From an uncultured Cellulophaga sp. (GTDB lineage Bacteria; Bacteroidota; Bacteroidia; Flavobacteriales; Flavobacteriaceae), in the NCBI GenBank assembly GCA_947491225.1, contig CANLIE010000005.1, positions 1 to 64,000 on the forward strand: a stretch of 64,000 nucleotides of DNA, read 5' to 3'. The notes below the pieces were generated by a model. That model saw only the letters and a program-made list of their open reading frames with translations. It did no database searches and was not told where the DNA came from. How positions within the stretch are numbered: the stretch's first letter is position 1; each line of letters starts with the position of its first letter. This document shows positions 55,387 through 64,000 of the stretch, piece by piece. The position numbers and the translations under genes are program-made.

Positions 55387-56293
55387 TCTCCAAAGTATTA
55401 TGTTTTGCAAATTTTTGAATTAGTGATAATATTTCTTCTTTACTCGCATTTTTCTTTTCCAAATCATAAAAATGCATAAATAAAGGTTTTTTATCCAGTG
55501 ATTTAGCTAATTGTATTTCACTGTTATTATCATATACTTTGTCCCAAGAAGTCTTTACTTTTGCCCAAAATTCCTTATTGTTTTTCCACCAATCTTTTGC
55601 TGCCTTGCATTGCTCATCTGGGACTTTTATGTAAGTGTTATATCCTTTTTCTTGAGCTAGTAACACATCTTTTTTTCCATTTTCTCTTATTATTTTATCG
55701 TTGTCTTGTTCATGTAACCACCCATTAGTAGTAATTTCATGCCTATTGCCACGTAACATTACATTATAATCACTTCTTTTAGAATACTCTCTTCTTGGCA
55801 ATGGAGAATCGGATTTGTTTTCCCAATAGTTTTTACCATCGGCGTGAATCCAAGTAGCAGATCCAGAATACCTAGGACTATCATCTACTTGGTATACCAT
55901 TTGTGTCCATTGTCCTTTTACTGCCTCTTTAGGAAGGTTTTTAAAAACCCATTTGTTGTCTTTATCATAATGAAAAACACGTTGGTTTTCATATAGCCAG
56001 TCTTGTCTCCAGTGCTTAATTACCATTGTGTCTTTTATGACCAATAAATGCTGAATGGACAATTTATTGTTGGTATCTTCAATTAATTCTGCCCATTCTA
56101 AAGCGCCAGAGGTATAATCTAAATGTTTTTCATAATCTATTTCTGGAGCAAAGGTCTCAGTGTATTTAAAATTTACCTTAAAGCAACCACACATATCTTT
56201 TATAGACTGGATGTCTTGTTGTTTTTTGGTTTGACCAAAACCTTGTAGGCTATGGATAACTATTGCCAATCCTAAAAAAAATACTCTTTTCAT
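55370..56293 (-). CDS. DUF6607 secreted protein
   Basis: It has 307 residues. The signal peptide (LGLAIVIHSLQGFGQ) is followed by a conserved domain starting IKDMCGCFKVNFKYTETFAP and with HWRQDWLYENQRVFHYD, then YSKRSDYNVMLRGNRHEI. I recognise the DUF6607 family, often found beside haem-uptake genes. Function unknown. First gene of the minus-strand operon, divergent from the TonB receptor and sharing a Fur-like box with it. Confidence 0.75.
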   Translation of the reverse strand: MKRVFFLGLAIVIHSLQGFGQTKKQQDIQSIKDMCGCFKVNFKYTETFAPEIDYEKHLDYTSGALEWAELIEDTNNKLSIQHLLVIKDTMVIKHWRQDWLYENQRVFHYDKDNKWVFKNLPKEAVKGQWTQMVYQVDDSPRYSGSATWIHADGKNYWENKSDSPLPRREYSKRSDYNVMLRGNRHEITTNGWLHEQDNDKIIRENGKKDVLLAQEKGYNTYIKVPDEQCKAAKDWWKNNKEFWAKVKTSWDKVYDNNSEIQLAKSLDKKPLFMHFYDLEKKNASKEEILSLIQKFAKHNTLENGADK

Positions 56294-56345
56294 ATTAATG
56301 TAATTGTTAGTTGATGTCTATTTTCTTTTGACAAAAATATTAAAT

Positions 56346-56368
56346 TTATTTAGATTGAATAAAAATAA
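56346..56368. promoter_or_regulatory. Fur-like palindrome between divergent iron/haem genes
   Basis: A 23-bp dyad centred at 56357: TTATTT at one end and AAATAA at the other, with ATT-G-AAT in the centre; 9 of 11 base pairs are symmetric. Such AT-rich palindromes are Fur boxes in iron genes. It lies 5 bp before the TATATTTG -7 box of the TonB receptor gene. Confidence 0.55.
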
Positions 56369-56372
56369 CATA

Positions 56373-56380
56373 TATATTTG
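56373..56380 (+). promoter_or_regulatory. -7 box of the TonB receptor gene
   Basis: TATATTTG, a perfect TAnnTTTG, 17 bp before the ATG at 56397 and directly after the Fur-like box, so repressor binding would block it. Confidence 0.55.
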
Positions 56381-56396
56381 CTGAAAATTATTAGGA

Positions 56397-58475
56397 ATGA
56401 TTCTAAATAATAAAGTTAAACTTGGTTTTTTCTTCCTTTTTTCTACTGTTTTAAACGGTCAAAAAGCGGTTGCAAAGAAAGATACAGTTGCAACTCAAAA
56501 TTTAGATGAGGTTATAATTAGTGCAACAAAAACTATTAGGCAGTTATCTTCTTTACCGTTACCAGCACAGTTAATTTCCAATACAGAAATAAAGCAAATT
56601 AATTCTCTTAGGCTCCATAATGTATTAAACGAACAAACAGGTCTTATTACAGTACCTGATTTTGGAGGGGGAGAAGGAATACAAATACAAGGGTTAGATT
56701 CACAATATACATTACTACTAATAGATGGTGTTCCTTTAATAGGGAGGTCTGCTGGAACATTAGATTTAAGCCGAATAACGGTCGGTAATATTAAACAAAT
56801 AGAAATTGTGAAAGGTGCTTCTTCTAGCTTATACGGAAGTGAAGCTATGGGAGGTATAATTAATATAATTACTAAAAAGGCTAAAGAAGGCTTTAAAGGA
56901 TCTTTAAGTAATAGGTATGGAAGCTTTAATGGGAACGATTTAGGAGTGAATCTTAGTTATAAAAAGAAGAAGGTTTCTTTTAGCACCTATTTTAATAGTT
57001 ATAATAGCGATGGGTATAATTTAGACACATCTACAACTCTTAATACTGTTGAACCTTTTAGTAATTATACGCTAAACACTAAGGTATTATATGATTTTTC
57101 TGATAAAACAGACTTTCTTATTTCTGGACGATATTACACTCAGAAACAAGATTATATTGCCTCTGAAACCTTAAAAGGAGAAAGCGAGATTAAGGAGTGG
57201 AATACACATTTAAAATTAGAACATAAATACAGTACAAAATGGAATAGCTATTTAGAATTTTATGCCACTAGATACAAAGCAGAAGAGTATTTGAACAACC
57301 CAGATAATTCTCTTTTTAGTGAAGCTTATTTTAATCAGTTGCTACTAAGGCCAGAAATTAGAGGGGCTTATACACCTAATAATAAAAGTATTTTTATAGG
57401 TGGGTTAGGGTTGTCTCACGAGACATTGAAACGAACATATTTTTCAACAAACCCTACATTTAATTCTCCTTACCTATACCTGCAATATGATACTAATCTA
57501 TCTGAAAAAATCAATATTTTAATAGGTGCCCGTTTTGATGCACATAACAAATATAAATCTCAGTTTAGTCCTAAAGGAGCCTTACGCTATCAGATTAATA
57601 GTACCCTTGCAGTAAAAGGGTCTTTGGGTTATGGCTTTAAATCGCCAGATTTTAGGCAGCTGTATTTCGATTTTTCTAATGCTACTGTAGGATATACTGT
57701 TTTAGGATATAATGCCGTAAGTACAAGAATTGCTGAATTAGAAAAGGAAGAACAAATTGCGAATATTATTGTTCCTATATCAGAATTTAGTTCAGAATTA
57801 AGTCCTGAAAATTCTATAGGGGTAAACGTAGGAGTAGATTATAAGCCTTTACACACTATTTCATTATCAATTAATTTGTTTAGGAATAACATTAAAGATT
57901 TAATAGATACACGGGTAATTGCAAATAAAACCAACGGACAAAATGTCTTTAGTTATTACAATGTGAATGAAGTTTATACTGAGGGATTAGAATTTAATTC
58001 TACTTGGAAGCCTAATTCTCAACTAAAAATAGCCGCTGGCTATCAACTTTTGTATGCTAAAGATAAAAAGGCAGAAAAAGCATTTAATAACGGAGAAGTA
58101 TATGCCAGAGAATCTTCTAGCTCATCCTCTTTTCAGTTAAGAAAGACACATTATTTTGGATTGTATAACAGATCTAGACATACGGCGAATTTTAAAGTTT
58201 TTTATAACATCCCCAAATGGTCTGCAAATACAAATTTACGTGGTGTTTTTAGAAGCAAATATGGACTTTATGATACCAATAGTAATAATTTTTTAGATGC
58301 TTATGATGATTTTGTAAGTGGTTATAGCATCTGGAATTGGGCAATAAACAAAACTTTTTATAAGAACTATCAACTAGGTTTTGGAATTGATAATTTATTA
58401 GGGTTTACAGACACTCAAAATATAAGCAATATTGCTGGGCGCATTATATACGGAAAACTTAACATTCAATTTTAA
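56397..58475 (+). CDS. TonB-dependent receptor, probable haem receptor (HmuR-like)
   Basis: Outer-membrane receptor of 692 residues. A signal segment is followed by the plug domain (QNLDEVIISATKTIRQLSS, then IQIQGLDSQYTLLLIDGVPL and VEIVKGASSSLYGSEAMGGI) and a 22-strand barrel with YGFKSPDFRQLYFDFSN. It lies 16 bp before a HmuY-like haem-binding lipoprotein gene, and this pairing is the basis for calling it a haem receptor. Ends in an aromatic strand (IYGKLNIQF), as barrels do. Confidence 0.9.
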   Translation: MILNNKVKLGFFFLFSTVLNGQKAVAKKDTVATQNLDEVIISATKTIRQLSSLPLPAQLISNTEIKQINSLRLHNVLNEQTGLITVPDFGGGEGIQIQGLDSQYTLLLIDGVPLIGRSAGTLDLSRITVGNIKQIEIVKGASSSLYGSEAMGGIINIITKKAKEGFKGSLSNRYGSFNGNDLGVNLSYKKKKVSFSTYFNSYNSDGYNLDTSTTLNTVEPFSNYTLNTKVLYDFSDKTDFLISGRYYTQKQDYIASETLKGESEIKEWNTHLKLEHKYSTKWNSYLEFYATRYKAEEYLNNPDNSLFSEAYFNQLLLRPEIRGAYTPNNKSIFIGGLGLSHETLKRTYFSTNPTFNSPYLYLQYDTNLSEKINILIGARFDAHNKYKSQFSPKGALRYQINSTLAVKGSLGYGFKSPDFRQLYFDFSNATVGYTVLGYNAVSTRIAELEKEEQIANIIVPISEFSSELSPENSIGVNVGVDYKPLHTISLSINLFRNNIKDLIDTRVIANKTNGQNVFSYYNVNEVYTEGLEFNSTWKPNSQLKIAAGYQLLYAKDKKAEKAFNNGEVYARESSSSSSFQLRKTHYFGLYNRSRHTANFKVFYNIPKWSANTNLRGVFRSKYGLYDTNSNNFLDAYDDFVSGYSIWNWAINKTFYKNYQLGFGIDNLLGFTDTQNISNIAGRIIYGKLNIQF

Positions 58476-58491
58476 TACATAAACAAACAAT

Positions 58492-59106
58492 ATGAAAACA
58501 ATTAAATTTTTTACACTACTAACATTATTTATAGCTTTTACTTCTTGTAATAAGGATGATGACACTACTGCTTTAGAGGCTGTAGAAACTAAAACTATAA
58601 CAAATTTAAAAGCAGAACAAAAAGCAGATTATACTACTAATCCACCTACTATTTCTGGGGACTATATTAAATTTTCTTTTGAGACTGGAGCCACAACTAC
58701 GTCTGATAATTGGGACATTGCTTTTAGAGGCTCTACTATATTGGTCAATGGTGGTGAGGCAACGGCAGAAGACCAGCTAGCACGTACAGGAAAAGCAGCT
58801 ATTTATATTACATCAGGGACTTTAGCTAGTATTGAAGAAGTTAAAGTTTCTTTATTAAAAACAGATAGTTCAGTAAATGGGCTAGCAATAACCACTGGCT
58901 CTGGAAACGGATGGTATAATTATAACCCAAAAACACATATAATTTCACCTATTGCAGGAAAAGTGATTGTGGTAAGAACAAACAACGGCAATTATGCAAA
59001 GTTCGAAATTTTAAGTTACTATAAGGATAAGGATACATCTGGTATTTCTCAACATTATTCGTTTAACTACGTTTATCAACCAAATAAAGGGGTAACTACT
59101 TTTTAA
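58492..59106 (+). CDS. hmuY: HmuY-family haem-binding lipoprotein
   Basis: Surface lipoprotein of 204 residues that captures haem for the TonB receptor. The lipobox is in FTLLTLFIAFTSC-NKDDD. The HmuY fold shows in DYIKFSFETGATTTSDNWDI, WDIAFRGSTILVNGG and GNYAKFEILSYYKD. Co-transcribed with the receptor (16 bp). The two haem-ligating His of Porphyromonas HmuY are not apparent, so ligand use may differ. Confidence 0.85.
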   Translation: MKTIKFFTLLTLFIAFTSCNKDDDTTALEAVETKTITNLKAEQKADYTTNPPTISGDYIKFSFETGATTTSDNWDIAFRGSTILVNGGEATAEDQLARTGKAAIYITSGTLASIEEVKVSLLKTDSSVNGLAITTGSGNGWYNYNPKTHIISPIAGKVIVVRTNNGNYAKFEILSYYKDKDTSGISQHYSFNYVYQPNKGVTTF

Positions 59107-59118
59107 CCTATGTTTAAT

Positions 59119-59280
59119 GTTAGAAAATTGTATAGAAGACAAATAAATTTTAAACCAAAAGCCTTGTCATCTTGAACTTGCCGAAAGGGCGATACAATTT
59201 TTTTCATAGTAAAACGAAGAAAAAAAATTACTCTATTTAACGGTTTTTTTAAAGCAAACTCTTAAATAAAATCAGGTTTA
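59119..59280. repeat. Dispersed intergenic repeat, copy B
   Basis: Similar over about 160 bp to copy A at 52905-53060. It lies just after the hmuY stop. It contains CTTGTCATCTTGAACTTGCC, a form close to sequence scattered in flavobacterial intergenic DNA. Confidence 0.6.
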
Positions 59281-59367
59281 TACAAATTACAATTAAGTTG
59301 ATTAATTTCTATTTAATTAGAAATATCATCTATCTAAAGTTAAGTTTTGAGTTAGTTTAGTTGAAGG

Positions 59368-59396
59368 GCCCAAGCAGGAGTGTTTGGGCTTTTTTT
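59368..59396 (+). terminator. Intrinsic terminator of the TonB-hmuY operon
   Basis: Stem GCCCAAGCA/TGTTTGGGC (one G-T pair) with loop GGAG and seven T on the plus strand. It overlaps the stop codon of recJ and lies 260 bp after hmuY. Confidence 0.75.
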
Positions 59397-61083
59397 ATCT
59401 AATATCTCGTAGTCTTAGTTGTAGGCTAACCGTACCTTGCCATTCGTTTTCATCTAAAGAAAACACAGCAGAAAATGGTTTTTTGTTTTTAACAAGCTGT
59501 AGCTTATCTCCTAAGTTAAAACCAATTGCGCCAATGGGTTTAGAGCCATTTTGTTTAGCTGTTAACTTTAAATGAGCTTCTTCTTGTCCAACACCTTTTG
59601 CATAACCAGTATCATATAAATCATCTGCCATAAAAATTGGAGACATATTACCTGGGCCAAAAGGTTCCATTTGTTTAATAATACGCATAAGTTTTGGGCT
59701 TATTTCATTAAAACTAAGTTGAGCATCAATGGAAATTTCTGGAATTAATAAATTGGGGTCTATGGTTTCTGAGACTACTTTTTCAAACCGAGTTTTAAAT
59801 CCACTAAATTGGGGTTCTGCTAATGTTAAGCCAGCAGCATATTTGTGTCCGCCAAATTGCTCCATATGTTCTGCACAACTTTCTAGCGCATTGTAAACAT
59901 CAAAACCTTTTACAGAACGTGCAGAAGCAGCTAGTTTATCGCCACTTTTAGTAAAAACAAGAGTGGGTCTATAATAGGTTTCTGTTAGTCTAGAAGCTAC
60001 AATGCCAATAACACCTTTGTGCCAATTTTCATTGTATACTACGGTAGTGAATTTTTCTTCTTCTTTATTTTCTGTAATTTGAATTAAGGCTTCTTTTGTA
60101 ATCTCTTGATCAAGTTCTCGCCTATTGGAGTTGTACTGTTCTATGGTAGCAGCAAATTGTTCTGCTTGTTCTAAATTGGTTTCAGTCAGCAAATTTACAG
60201 CGTGTAACCCGTGCTCTATTCTACCTGCCGCATTTATGCGTGGAGCAATGATAAAAACAACATCTGTTATAGTAAGAACGTCTTTTTTTATTTGATTTAT
60301 GATGGCCTTAAAACCAATTCTAGGATTGGTGTTAATTACTTGCAACCCAAAATAAGCTAATACTCTGTTTTCCCCAGTAATTGGAACTATGTCTGCACCA
60401 ATTGCAGTTGCTACCAAGTCTAAATACGGAATTAAATCTTCTATGGTTTCACCTTTTTTAGAGCCTAAAGCTTGTATTAATTTAAAACCTACACCACAAC
60501 CACAAAGTTCATCATAAGGGTAGTTACAATCATTACGTTTAGGATCTAAAATGGCAACAGCATCTGGCAATGTACTTCCTGGTCTATGGTGATCACAGAT
60601 AATAAAATCTATTCCTTTCTCTTTGGCATAGGCAACTTTGTCTAGTGCCTTTACACCACAATCTAATGCAATTATAAGTGTGATTCCGTTGTCTTCTGCA
60701 TAATCTATACCTGCATAAGAAACACCATACCCTTCTTTATACCTGTCTGGAATATAAGTGGTAACATTTGAATAATAGGATTGTATATATGAAGAAACCA
60801 GTGCTACCGAGGTAGTACCATCTACATCATAATCCCCAAAAACCATTATGTTTTCTTCATTAGCAATGGCTTGTTCAATTCGGTATACCGCTACGTCCAT
60901 ATCCTTCATTAAAAAAGGATTGTGTAAATGAGATAATTCTGGTCTAAAGAACTTTTTAGCCTCTTCAAAAGTAGAAATACCACGTTGTAATAATAGATTA
61001 GCCACAACCTCATCTACCTGAAGAGCTTTTTCTAGCTCTGCTATTTTAGCAGCATCAGGTTTAGGTTTTATGGTCCAACGCAT
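59395..61083 (-). CDS. recJ: Single-stranded-DNA-specific exonuclease RecJ
   Basis: 5'-3' exonuclease in recombination and mismatch repair; cytoplasmic, 562 residues. DHH-superfamily motifs are present: IMVFGDYDVDGTTSVAL (motif I), IALDCGVKALDK (II), FIICDHHRPGSTLPDA (III) and LDPKRNDCNYPYDELCGCGV (IV), then the DHHA1 domain with QFGGHKYAAGLTL. Monocistronic as far as visible. Confidence 0.93.
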   Translation of the reverse strand: MRWTIKPKPDAAKIAELEKALQVDEVVANLLLQRGISTFEEAKKFFRPELSHLHNPFLMKDMDVAVYRIEQAIANEENIMVFGDYDVDGTTSVALVSSYIQSYYSNVTTYIPDRYKEGYGVSYAGIDYAEDNGITLIIALDCGVKALDKVAYAKEKGIDFIICDHHRPGSTLPDAVAILDPKRNDCNYPYDELCGCGVGFKLIQALGSKKGETIEDLIPYLDLVATAIGADIVPITGENRVLAYFGLQVINTNPRIGFKAIINQIKKDVLTITDVVFIIAPRINAAGRIEHGLHAVNLLTETNLEQAEQFAATIEQYNSNRRELDQEITKEALIQITENKEEEKFTTVVYNENWHKGVIGIVASRLTETYYRPTLVFTKSGDKLAASARSVKGFDVYNALESCAEHMEQFGGHKYAAGLTLAEPQFSGFKTRFEKVVSETIDPNLLIPEISIDAQLSFNEISPKLMRIIKQMEPFGPGNMSPIFMADDLYDTGYAKGVGQEEAHLKLTAKQNGSKPIGAIGFNLGDKLQLVKNKKPFSAVFSLDENEWQGTVSLQLRLRDIR

Positions 61084-61170
61084 AAAGGGTTTTATTTTAT
61101 AGTTTAAGTTAAAAGAATCAAGAGCTTAGAATCAAGAATCAAGCTAAAAACTAAGTTTAAAAATCTAATT

Positions 61171-61545
61171 TTACTTTTTCTTGTTTTTAATAATAATCGC
61201 AATAATTTTAATTAGTTCTTCTGCTTCATTTAGTAACAAAGCTCTTCTTTTTTCATTACCATAACTTAACTGTTGTCAAAATTTTTAAATTTACTCTAGA
61301 TTCCTTTAGTTCTTTAAGTGATAAACTTGCTTTAAAAACATAATCCCTGTTAGAATTTGTCCCTTGAGCTTCTCAAAAGTTAAGAGCAGAGCTGCCTCCA
61401 GAACGTAAAAGTTGATTTCCGTAATATTGACCAGTCATATCTGCTGGTAAATCTTTACAAAAAAGTATTATTTCCGATGCAAATTCTACTAGTCTATCTT
61501 CTATATCAATTTTTTTTAAAAAACTTGATTCTTGCTCTTATAAAA
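61171..61545 (-). pseudogene. Four-helix-bundle protein (S23/IVS family), decayed
   Basis: Minus-strand reading gives FFKKIDIEDRLVEFASEIIL, then DLPADMTGQYYGNQLLRSGG and SSALNF, a stop (TGA) where Gly is expected, then EAQGTNSNRDYVFKASLSLK. A frameshift near 61270 leads to the true end SYGNEKRRALLLNEAEELIK. This is the family often called four helix bundle protein or 23S rRNA-associated protein. Stop and frameshift make it a pseudogene. The remainder of the 61084-61609 gap is AT-rich and empty. Confidence 0.75.
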
Positions 61546-61609
61546 AGTAAATTATTAAAGAATCTGTTTCCTTACTATACAAATTAAATTTAAAGCTAAA
61601 AACTAATTG

Positions 61610-62038
61610 TTAAACGTGATGAAAAACAGTTTTAATTTCTAGTGTTGCAAAGCGTCTAAACATTTCCATAACACCACAATATTTTTCAACAGATAAGTCT
61701 ACTGCTTTTTGCAATTTTTTTTCGTCTAAATTACCACCGTGAAAATGATATTCTATAGAAACTGAATTATAATATTTTGGGTGTTCATCTGTTAAATTAG
61801 CAATAGTTTCAATAGTAAATTCATTAACCTCTAACTTCATTTTTTTCATTAAAGAGGCAACATCTAGACCAGAGCAGCCAGCTAATCCTGAAAGCATTAA
61901 AGCTTTAGGTCTGTAACCTTGTCCGCCACCGCCATCTTCCTTTGCAATGTCTATTGTTAGACTGTTCCCTGATGGATTAGTGCTCTCAAAAGCCATATTC
62001 CCCATCCATTTTGTTGTAATATGATTTGTTGTACTCAT
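61610..62038 (-). CDS. OsmC-family protein
   Basis: It has 142 residues. The redox-active Cys pair typical of OsmC/Ohr appears as Cys in LSGLAGCSGLDVASLMKK and Cys in SVEKYCGVMEMFRRFA. The family reduces organic hydroperoxides; this branch (YhfA-like) is less studied. Cytoplasmic. Divergent from the AhpD-like gene, suggesting joint control of peroxide defence. Confidence 0.87.
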   Translation of the reverse strand: MSTTNHITTKWMGNMAFESTNPSGNSLTIDIAKEDGGGGQGYRPKALMLSGLAGCSGLDVASLMKKMKLEVNEFTIETIANLTDEHPKYYNSVSIEYHFHGGNLDEKKLQKAVDLSVEKYCGVMEMFRRFATLEIKTVFHHV

Positions 62039-62085
62039 AATTTTTTGTTTCTTGTAGGTTCAAAAATACAATTAAATATAGAACT

Positions 62086-62688
62086 ATGGCCTTAGTAGAA
62101 CCGTTAGACCCAAATCATGATTCTGAAACAAGAGAATTGGCACAATTTTTTAATGAAACCTTAGGTTTTTGCCCTAATTCGGTCTTAACAATGCAACATA
62201 GACCTGCTATATCAAAAGCATTTATAAACTTAAACAAGGCGGTGATGGCAAATGAAGGCGGAGTAACATCTGCTTTAAAACGTATGATTGCTTGGGTAAG
62301 TAGTAATGCAACTGGTTGTAGATATTGCCAGGCACACGCTATAAGAGCAGCAGAACGTTATGGTGCAGAGCAAGAACAATTAGATAATATTTGGGAGTAT
62401 AGAACGCACGCTGCATTTTCTGATGCTGAACGTGCAGCATTGGACTTTTCTTTGGCAGCGTCTCAAGTGCCTAATACCGTAAATGAGAAAATTAAAGAAA
62501 ACCTATATAAGTATTGGAACGAAGGCGAGATTGTTGAAATGTTAGGTGTTATTTCTCTATTTGGATATTTAAATAGATGGAATGATTCTATGGGAACTTC
62601 CATTGAAGATGGCGCTGTAGAAAGTGGAAATCAATACCTAGGAAAATACGGTTGGGTAAAAGGTAAGCACAACGGAAGCGCTTACTAA
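62086..62688 (+). CDS. AhpD-like carboxymuconolactone decarboxylase family protein
   Basis: All-helical protein of 200 residues. The CxxCxxH redox motif is C-R-Y-C-Q-A-H in TGCRYCQAHAIRAAERYG, as in AhpD-type peroxidase partners. The preceding GGVTSALKRMIAWVSSNA supports the family. It shares a 47-bp divergent region with osmC. Likely peroxide metabolism; a lactone substrate is improbable. Confidence 0.85.
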   Translation: MALVEPLDPNHDSETRELAQFFNETLGFCPNSVLTMQHRPAISKAFINLNKAVMANEGGVTSALKRMIAWVSSNATGCRYCQAHAIRAAERYGAEQEQLDNIWEYRTHAAFSDAERAALDFSLAASQVPNTVNEKIKENLYKYWNEGEIVEMLGVISLFGYLNRWNDSMGTSIEDGAVESGNQYLGKYGWVKGKHNGSAY

Positions 62689-62749
62689 AAAAAAATTATA
62701 AAATAAATGCATAATGCCCTGCCTATTTGGTAGGGTTTTGTTTTATATG

Positions 62750-63304
62750 TTATTCCTGAGAAAGAGTAAGCTCATTATCATTAGGAATAACATACTCTGA
62801 ACATAAATTTTTAATTTTGTTGTAACGTTCAGGAGTAATATCTAACCAAAAATCATCTCCAAAAAGATTGAAAAAATAACGCTTGTCTATATACTTCTGA
62901 TACATATTTTCTACTTTGTGAGTATATTTTGTAGTTATAGTGTTTGTAATAGAATCTGTAACTTTTATGGGGTAACTATTTTTGTTTACATAATGAATAT
63001 ATGTGGTGTCTTTACAGAATAAGAGGTTTTTTGGTTCTCCACTTCCATAGCTCCAGTTAATATTTGGCTCGTTTAATAAAACATTGTATTTGTAGGAGTG
63101 TGTTGTGCCATAATTAGTATTTGTTAATATGCCTACAGATGTTCTGTATTTATTTGTTTTTACAACTGTTAAGTGTATGCCGTTTGGTAAGACAACACTT
63201 TTTTCACTCGTAGTTTCTTTTACACTATTATTGCAGCTAAAAGCAAGTAAGCAAAGCACTAATATATAGTTATGTCTATATACTTTGTCTATTTTATATA
63301 TCAT
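62750..63304 (-). CDS. Lipoprotein of unknown function
   Basis: It has 184 residues. The signal sequence ends in a lipobox (YILVLCLLAFSC-NNSVKE). The mature part is rich in Asn, Tyr and Thr (RTSVGILTNTNYGTTHSYKY) without a family I know. Its start overlaps the stop of the HopJ-like gene by 1 bp, so the two are one operon. Confidence 0.68.
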   Translation of the reverse strand: MIYKIDKVYRHNYILVLCLLAFSCNNSVKETTSEKSVVLPNGIHLTVVKTNKYRTSVGILTNTNYGTTHSYKYNVLLNEPNINWSYGSGEPKNLLFCKDTTYIHYVNKNSYPIKVTDSITNTITTKYTHKVENMYQKYIDKRYFFNLFGDDFWLDITPERYNKIKNLCSEYVIPNDNELTLSQE

Positions 63305-63648
63305 TATTTTTCTTGTAAAGCTTTTGATTTAAAAACTAAACCGCTAAATCCTGTTTGCATAAAATTCCGAATGTTTTGATGGTTGTTGCCACTAGGGTCT
63401 TGTAAAACATCTTTTGTGTAAAATGTACCAAAACAGGCTAGAGTTTCATTTTTTGAAAACTTTTGTTCTATGGCAAATGAAAATAATTTACAAGAACCAG
63501 AATTTTCCCCTGCTTTATTTTGTAGGAGACCATTTTTAAAGGCTGTTGGAGTAAAAAAATAGTTATTTTCAATTACGCTCATTGTGTCTTCAAATGTAAT
63601 TTTAGCAGGTGTATTGCTTAATTTCTCCTTAAATTGTTCTAATGTCAT
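63304..63648 (-). CDS. HopJ-family protein
   Basis: It has 114 residues with no signal peptide. It matches the HopJ family from LEQFKEKLSNTPAKITFEDT, then NYFFTPTAFKNGLLQNKAGE and KLFSFAIEQKFSKNETLACF. Despite the name (type III effector HopJ) this is a common protein in free-living bacteria, and no secretion system is seen here. It follows the partial gene upstream by 15 bp. Confidence 0.82.
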   Translation of the reverse strand: MTLEQFKEKLSNTPAKITFEDTMSVIENNYFFTPTAFKNGLLQNKAGENSGSCKLFSFAIEQKFSKNETLACFGTFYTKDVLQDPSGNNHQNIRNFMQTGFSGLVFKSKALQEK

Positions 63649-63663
63649 CTTAAAAAATGAATT

Positions 63664-64000
63664 TTATTTATGTAACTCAATAATGGCTTTTTTGGTAGTA
63701 GCCTTAATTATATTTTGTGTTTTAGTAATGCTAGGTTGTAACAACATACTGTCGTTTACCATATCATAAGTAGTTAAAGAGGCTTTTATGTACCAATCTT
63801 GCCAAGCGTTTAAAATTGCAATTTGTGTCTCTAGCTCATCTCCATTTTCTAATGCAATCTTGCTTTGTTTCAATTCTTCTTGTAAACGATTTACAGCAGC
63901 ATTTTCAATGTTTGTTATTACTGTTTTTGCTGTATTTTCATCGGCATTTAAAAGTGTATATGCGCTAACTAATGCAGCAACTCCAACATTTTTAAGTGTT
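63664..64000 (-). CDS. Unknown protein, 5' end beyond the window
   Basis: The 3' end of a minus-strand gene; the reading frame stays open to the window edge (LKNVGVAALVSAYTLLNADE, then NTAKTVITNIENAAVNRLQE), so the visible ATG at 63873 is internal. About 112 codons are visible, ending KATTKKAIIELHK. It is helical and without a recognised domain. Probably the first gene of the operon with HopJ and the lipoprotein. Confidence 0.6.
   Translation of the reverse strand, partial: TLKNVGVAALVSAYTLLNADENTAKTVITNIENAAVNRLQEELKQSKIALENGDELETQIAILNAWQDWYIKASLTTYDMVNDSMLLQPSITKTQNIIKATTKKAIIELHK

Overview
The window is AT-rich chromosomal DNA of a member of the Flavobacteriaceae (Bacteroidota); the genus is not resolved. 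The evidence is gene content (Bacteroidota-type families such as DUF4199, DUF2490, DUF5690, HmuY and a TPR-porin), many promoters with the Bacteroidota -7 box TAnnTTTG, almost no Shine-Dalgarno sites, and a large type II-C Cas9 of the Bacteroidota kind.

Layout. 1-1.7 kb: decayed insertion sequences (IS110 and a DDE transposase). 1.78-2.06 kb: two tandem, related small-RNA-like units with their own promoters and terminators. 2.1-11.5 kb: superoxide dismutase, two halves of an AddAB-like helicase/nuclease, kbl, and an OmpA-like protein. 11.5-14.6 kb: a minus-strand operon for aminophosphonate use (MFS transporter, FAD oxidoreductase, phosphonatase-like hydrolase). 14.8-31.3 kb: a nitric-oxide-type H-NOX sensor, histidine kinase, CheY-like receiver, Hpt protein and LytTR regulator, followed by an exopolysaccharide-type set (TPR-porin, STAS protein, flippase, GT4, glycoside hydrolase, lipoprotein, large GT-C-like membrane protein and a receiver-GT2 fusion). 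31.4-42.5 kb: ordinary housekeeping genes, an AraC pseudogene and tRNA-Ala(GGC). 43.0-51.7 kb: a complete type II-C CRISPR-Cas locus (tracrRNA, cas9, cas1, cas2, 26 repeats), ending in modified composite repeats and a broken nucleotidyltransferase cassette. 51.7-59.1 kb: an OmpA-like protein, an MFS transporter and a haem/iron uptake set (DUF6607, FMN-binding protein, TonB receptor, HmuY). 59.4-64 kb: recJ, a decayed four-helix-bundle gene, OsmC, an AhpD-like protein, a lipoprotein, a HopJ-like protein and a gene running off the end.

Main discovery. Four promoters in the 14.8-30.1 kb region (the sensor operon itself, STAS-flippase, GT4 and receiver-GT2) share one layout: 12-bp direct repeats resembling ATTCAYCTAYAC, spaced exactly 21 bp, with the -7 box starting exactly 39 bp after the start of the last repeat. 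A 21-bp period of direct repeats is what LytTR regulators bind, and a LytTR regulator is the last gene of the sensor operon. I infer an autoregulated NO-responsive phosphorelay (kinase to CheY-like to Hpt to LytTR) that controls a surface polysaccharide. One of its glycosyltransferases carries its own receiver domain, so control may also act on enzyme activity.

The CRISPR locus is readable in detail. The minus-strand tracrRNA, a minus-strand terminator built into the cas2-proximal end of the array, and a possible promoter inside each repeat all say that crRNAs are made toward the cas genes. The far end holds repeats with a 50-bp insertion and a gene-sized interval between two of them.
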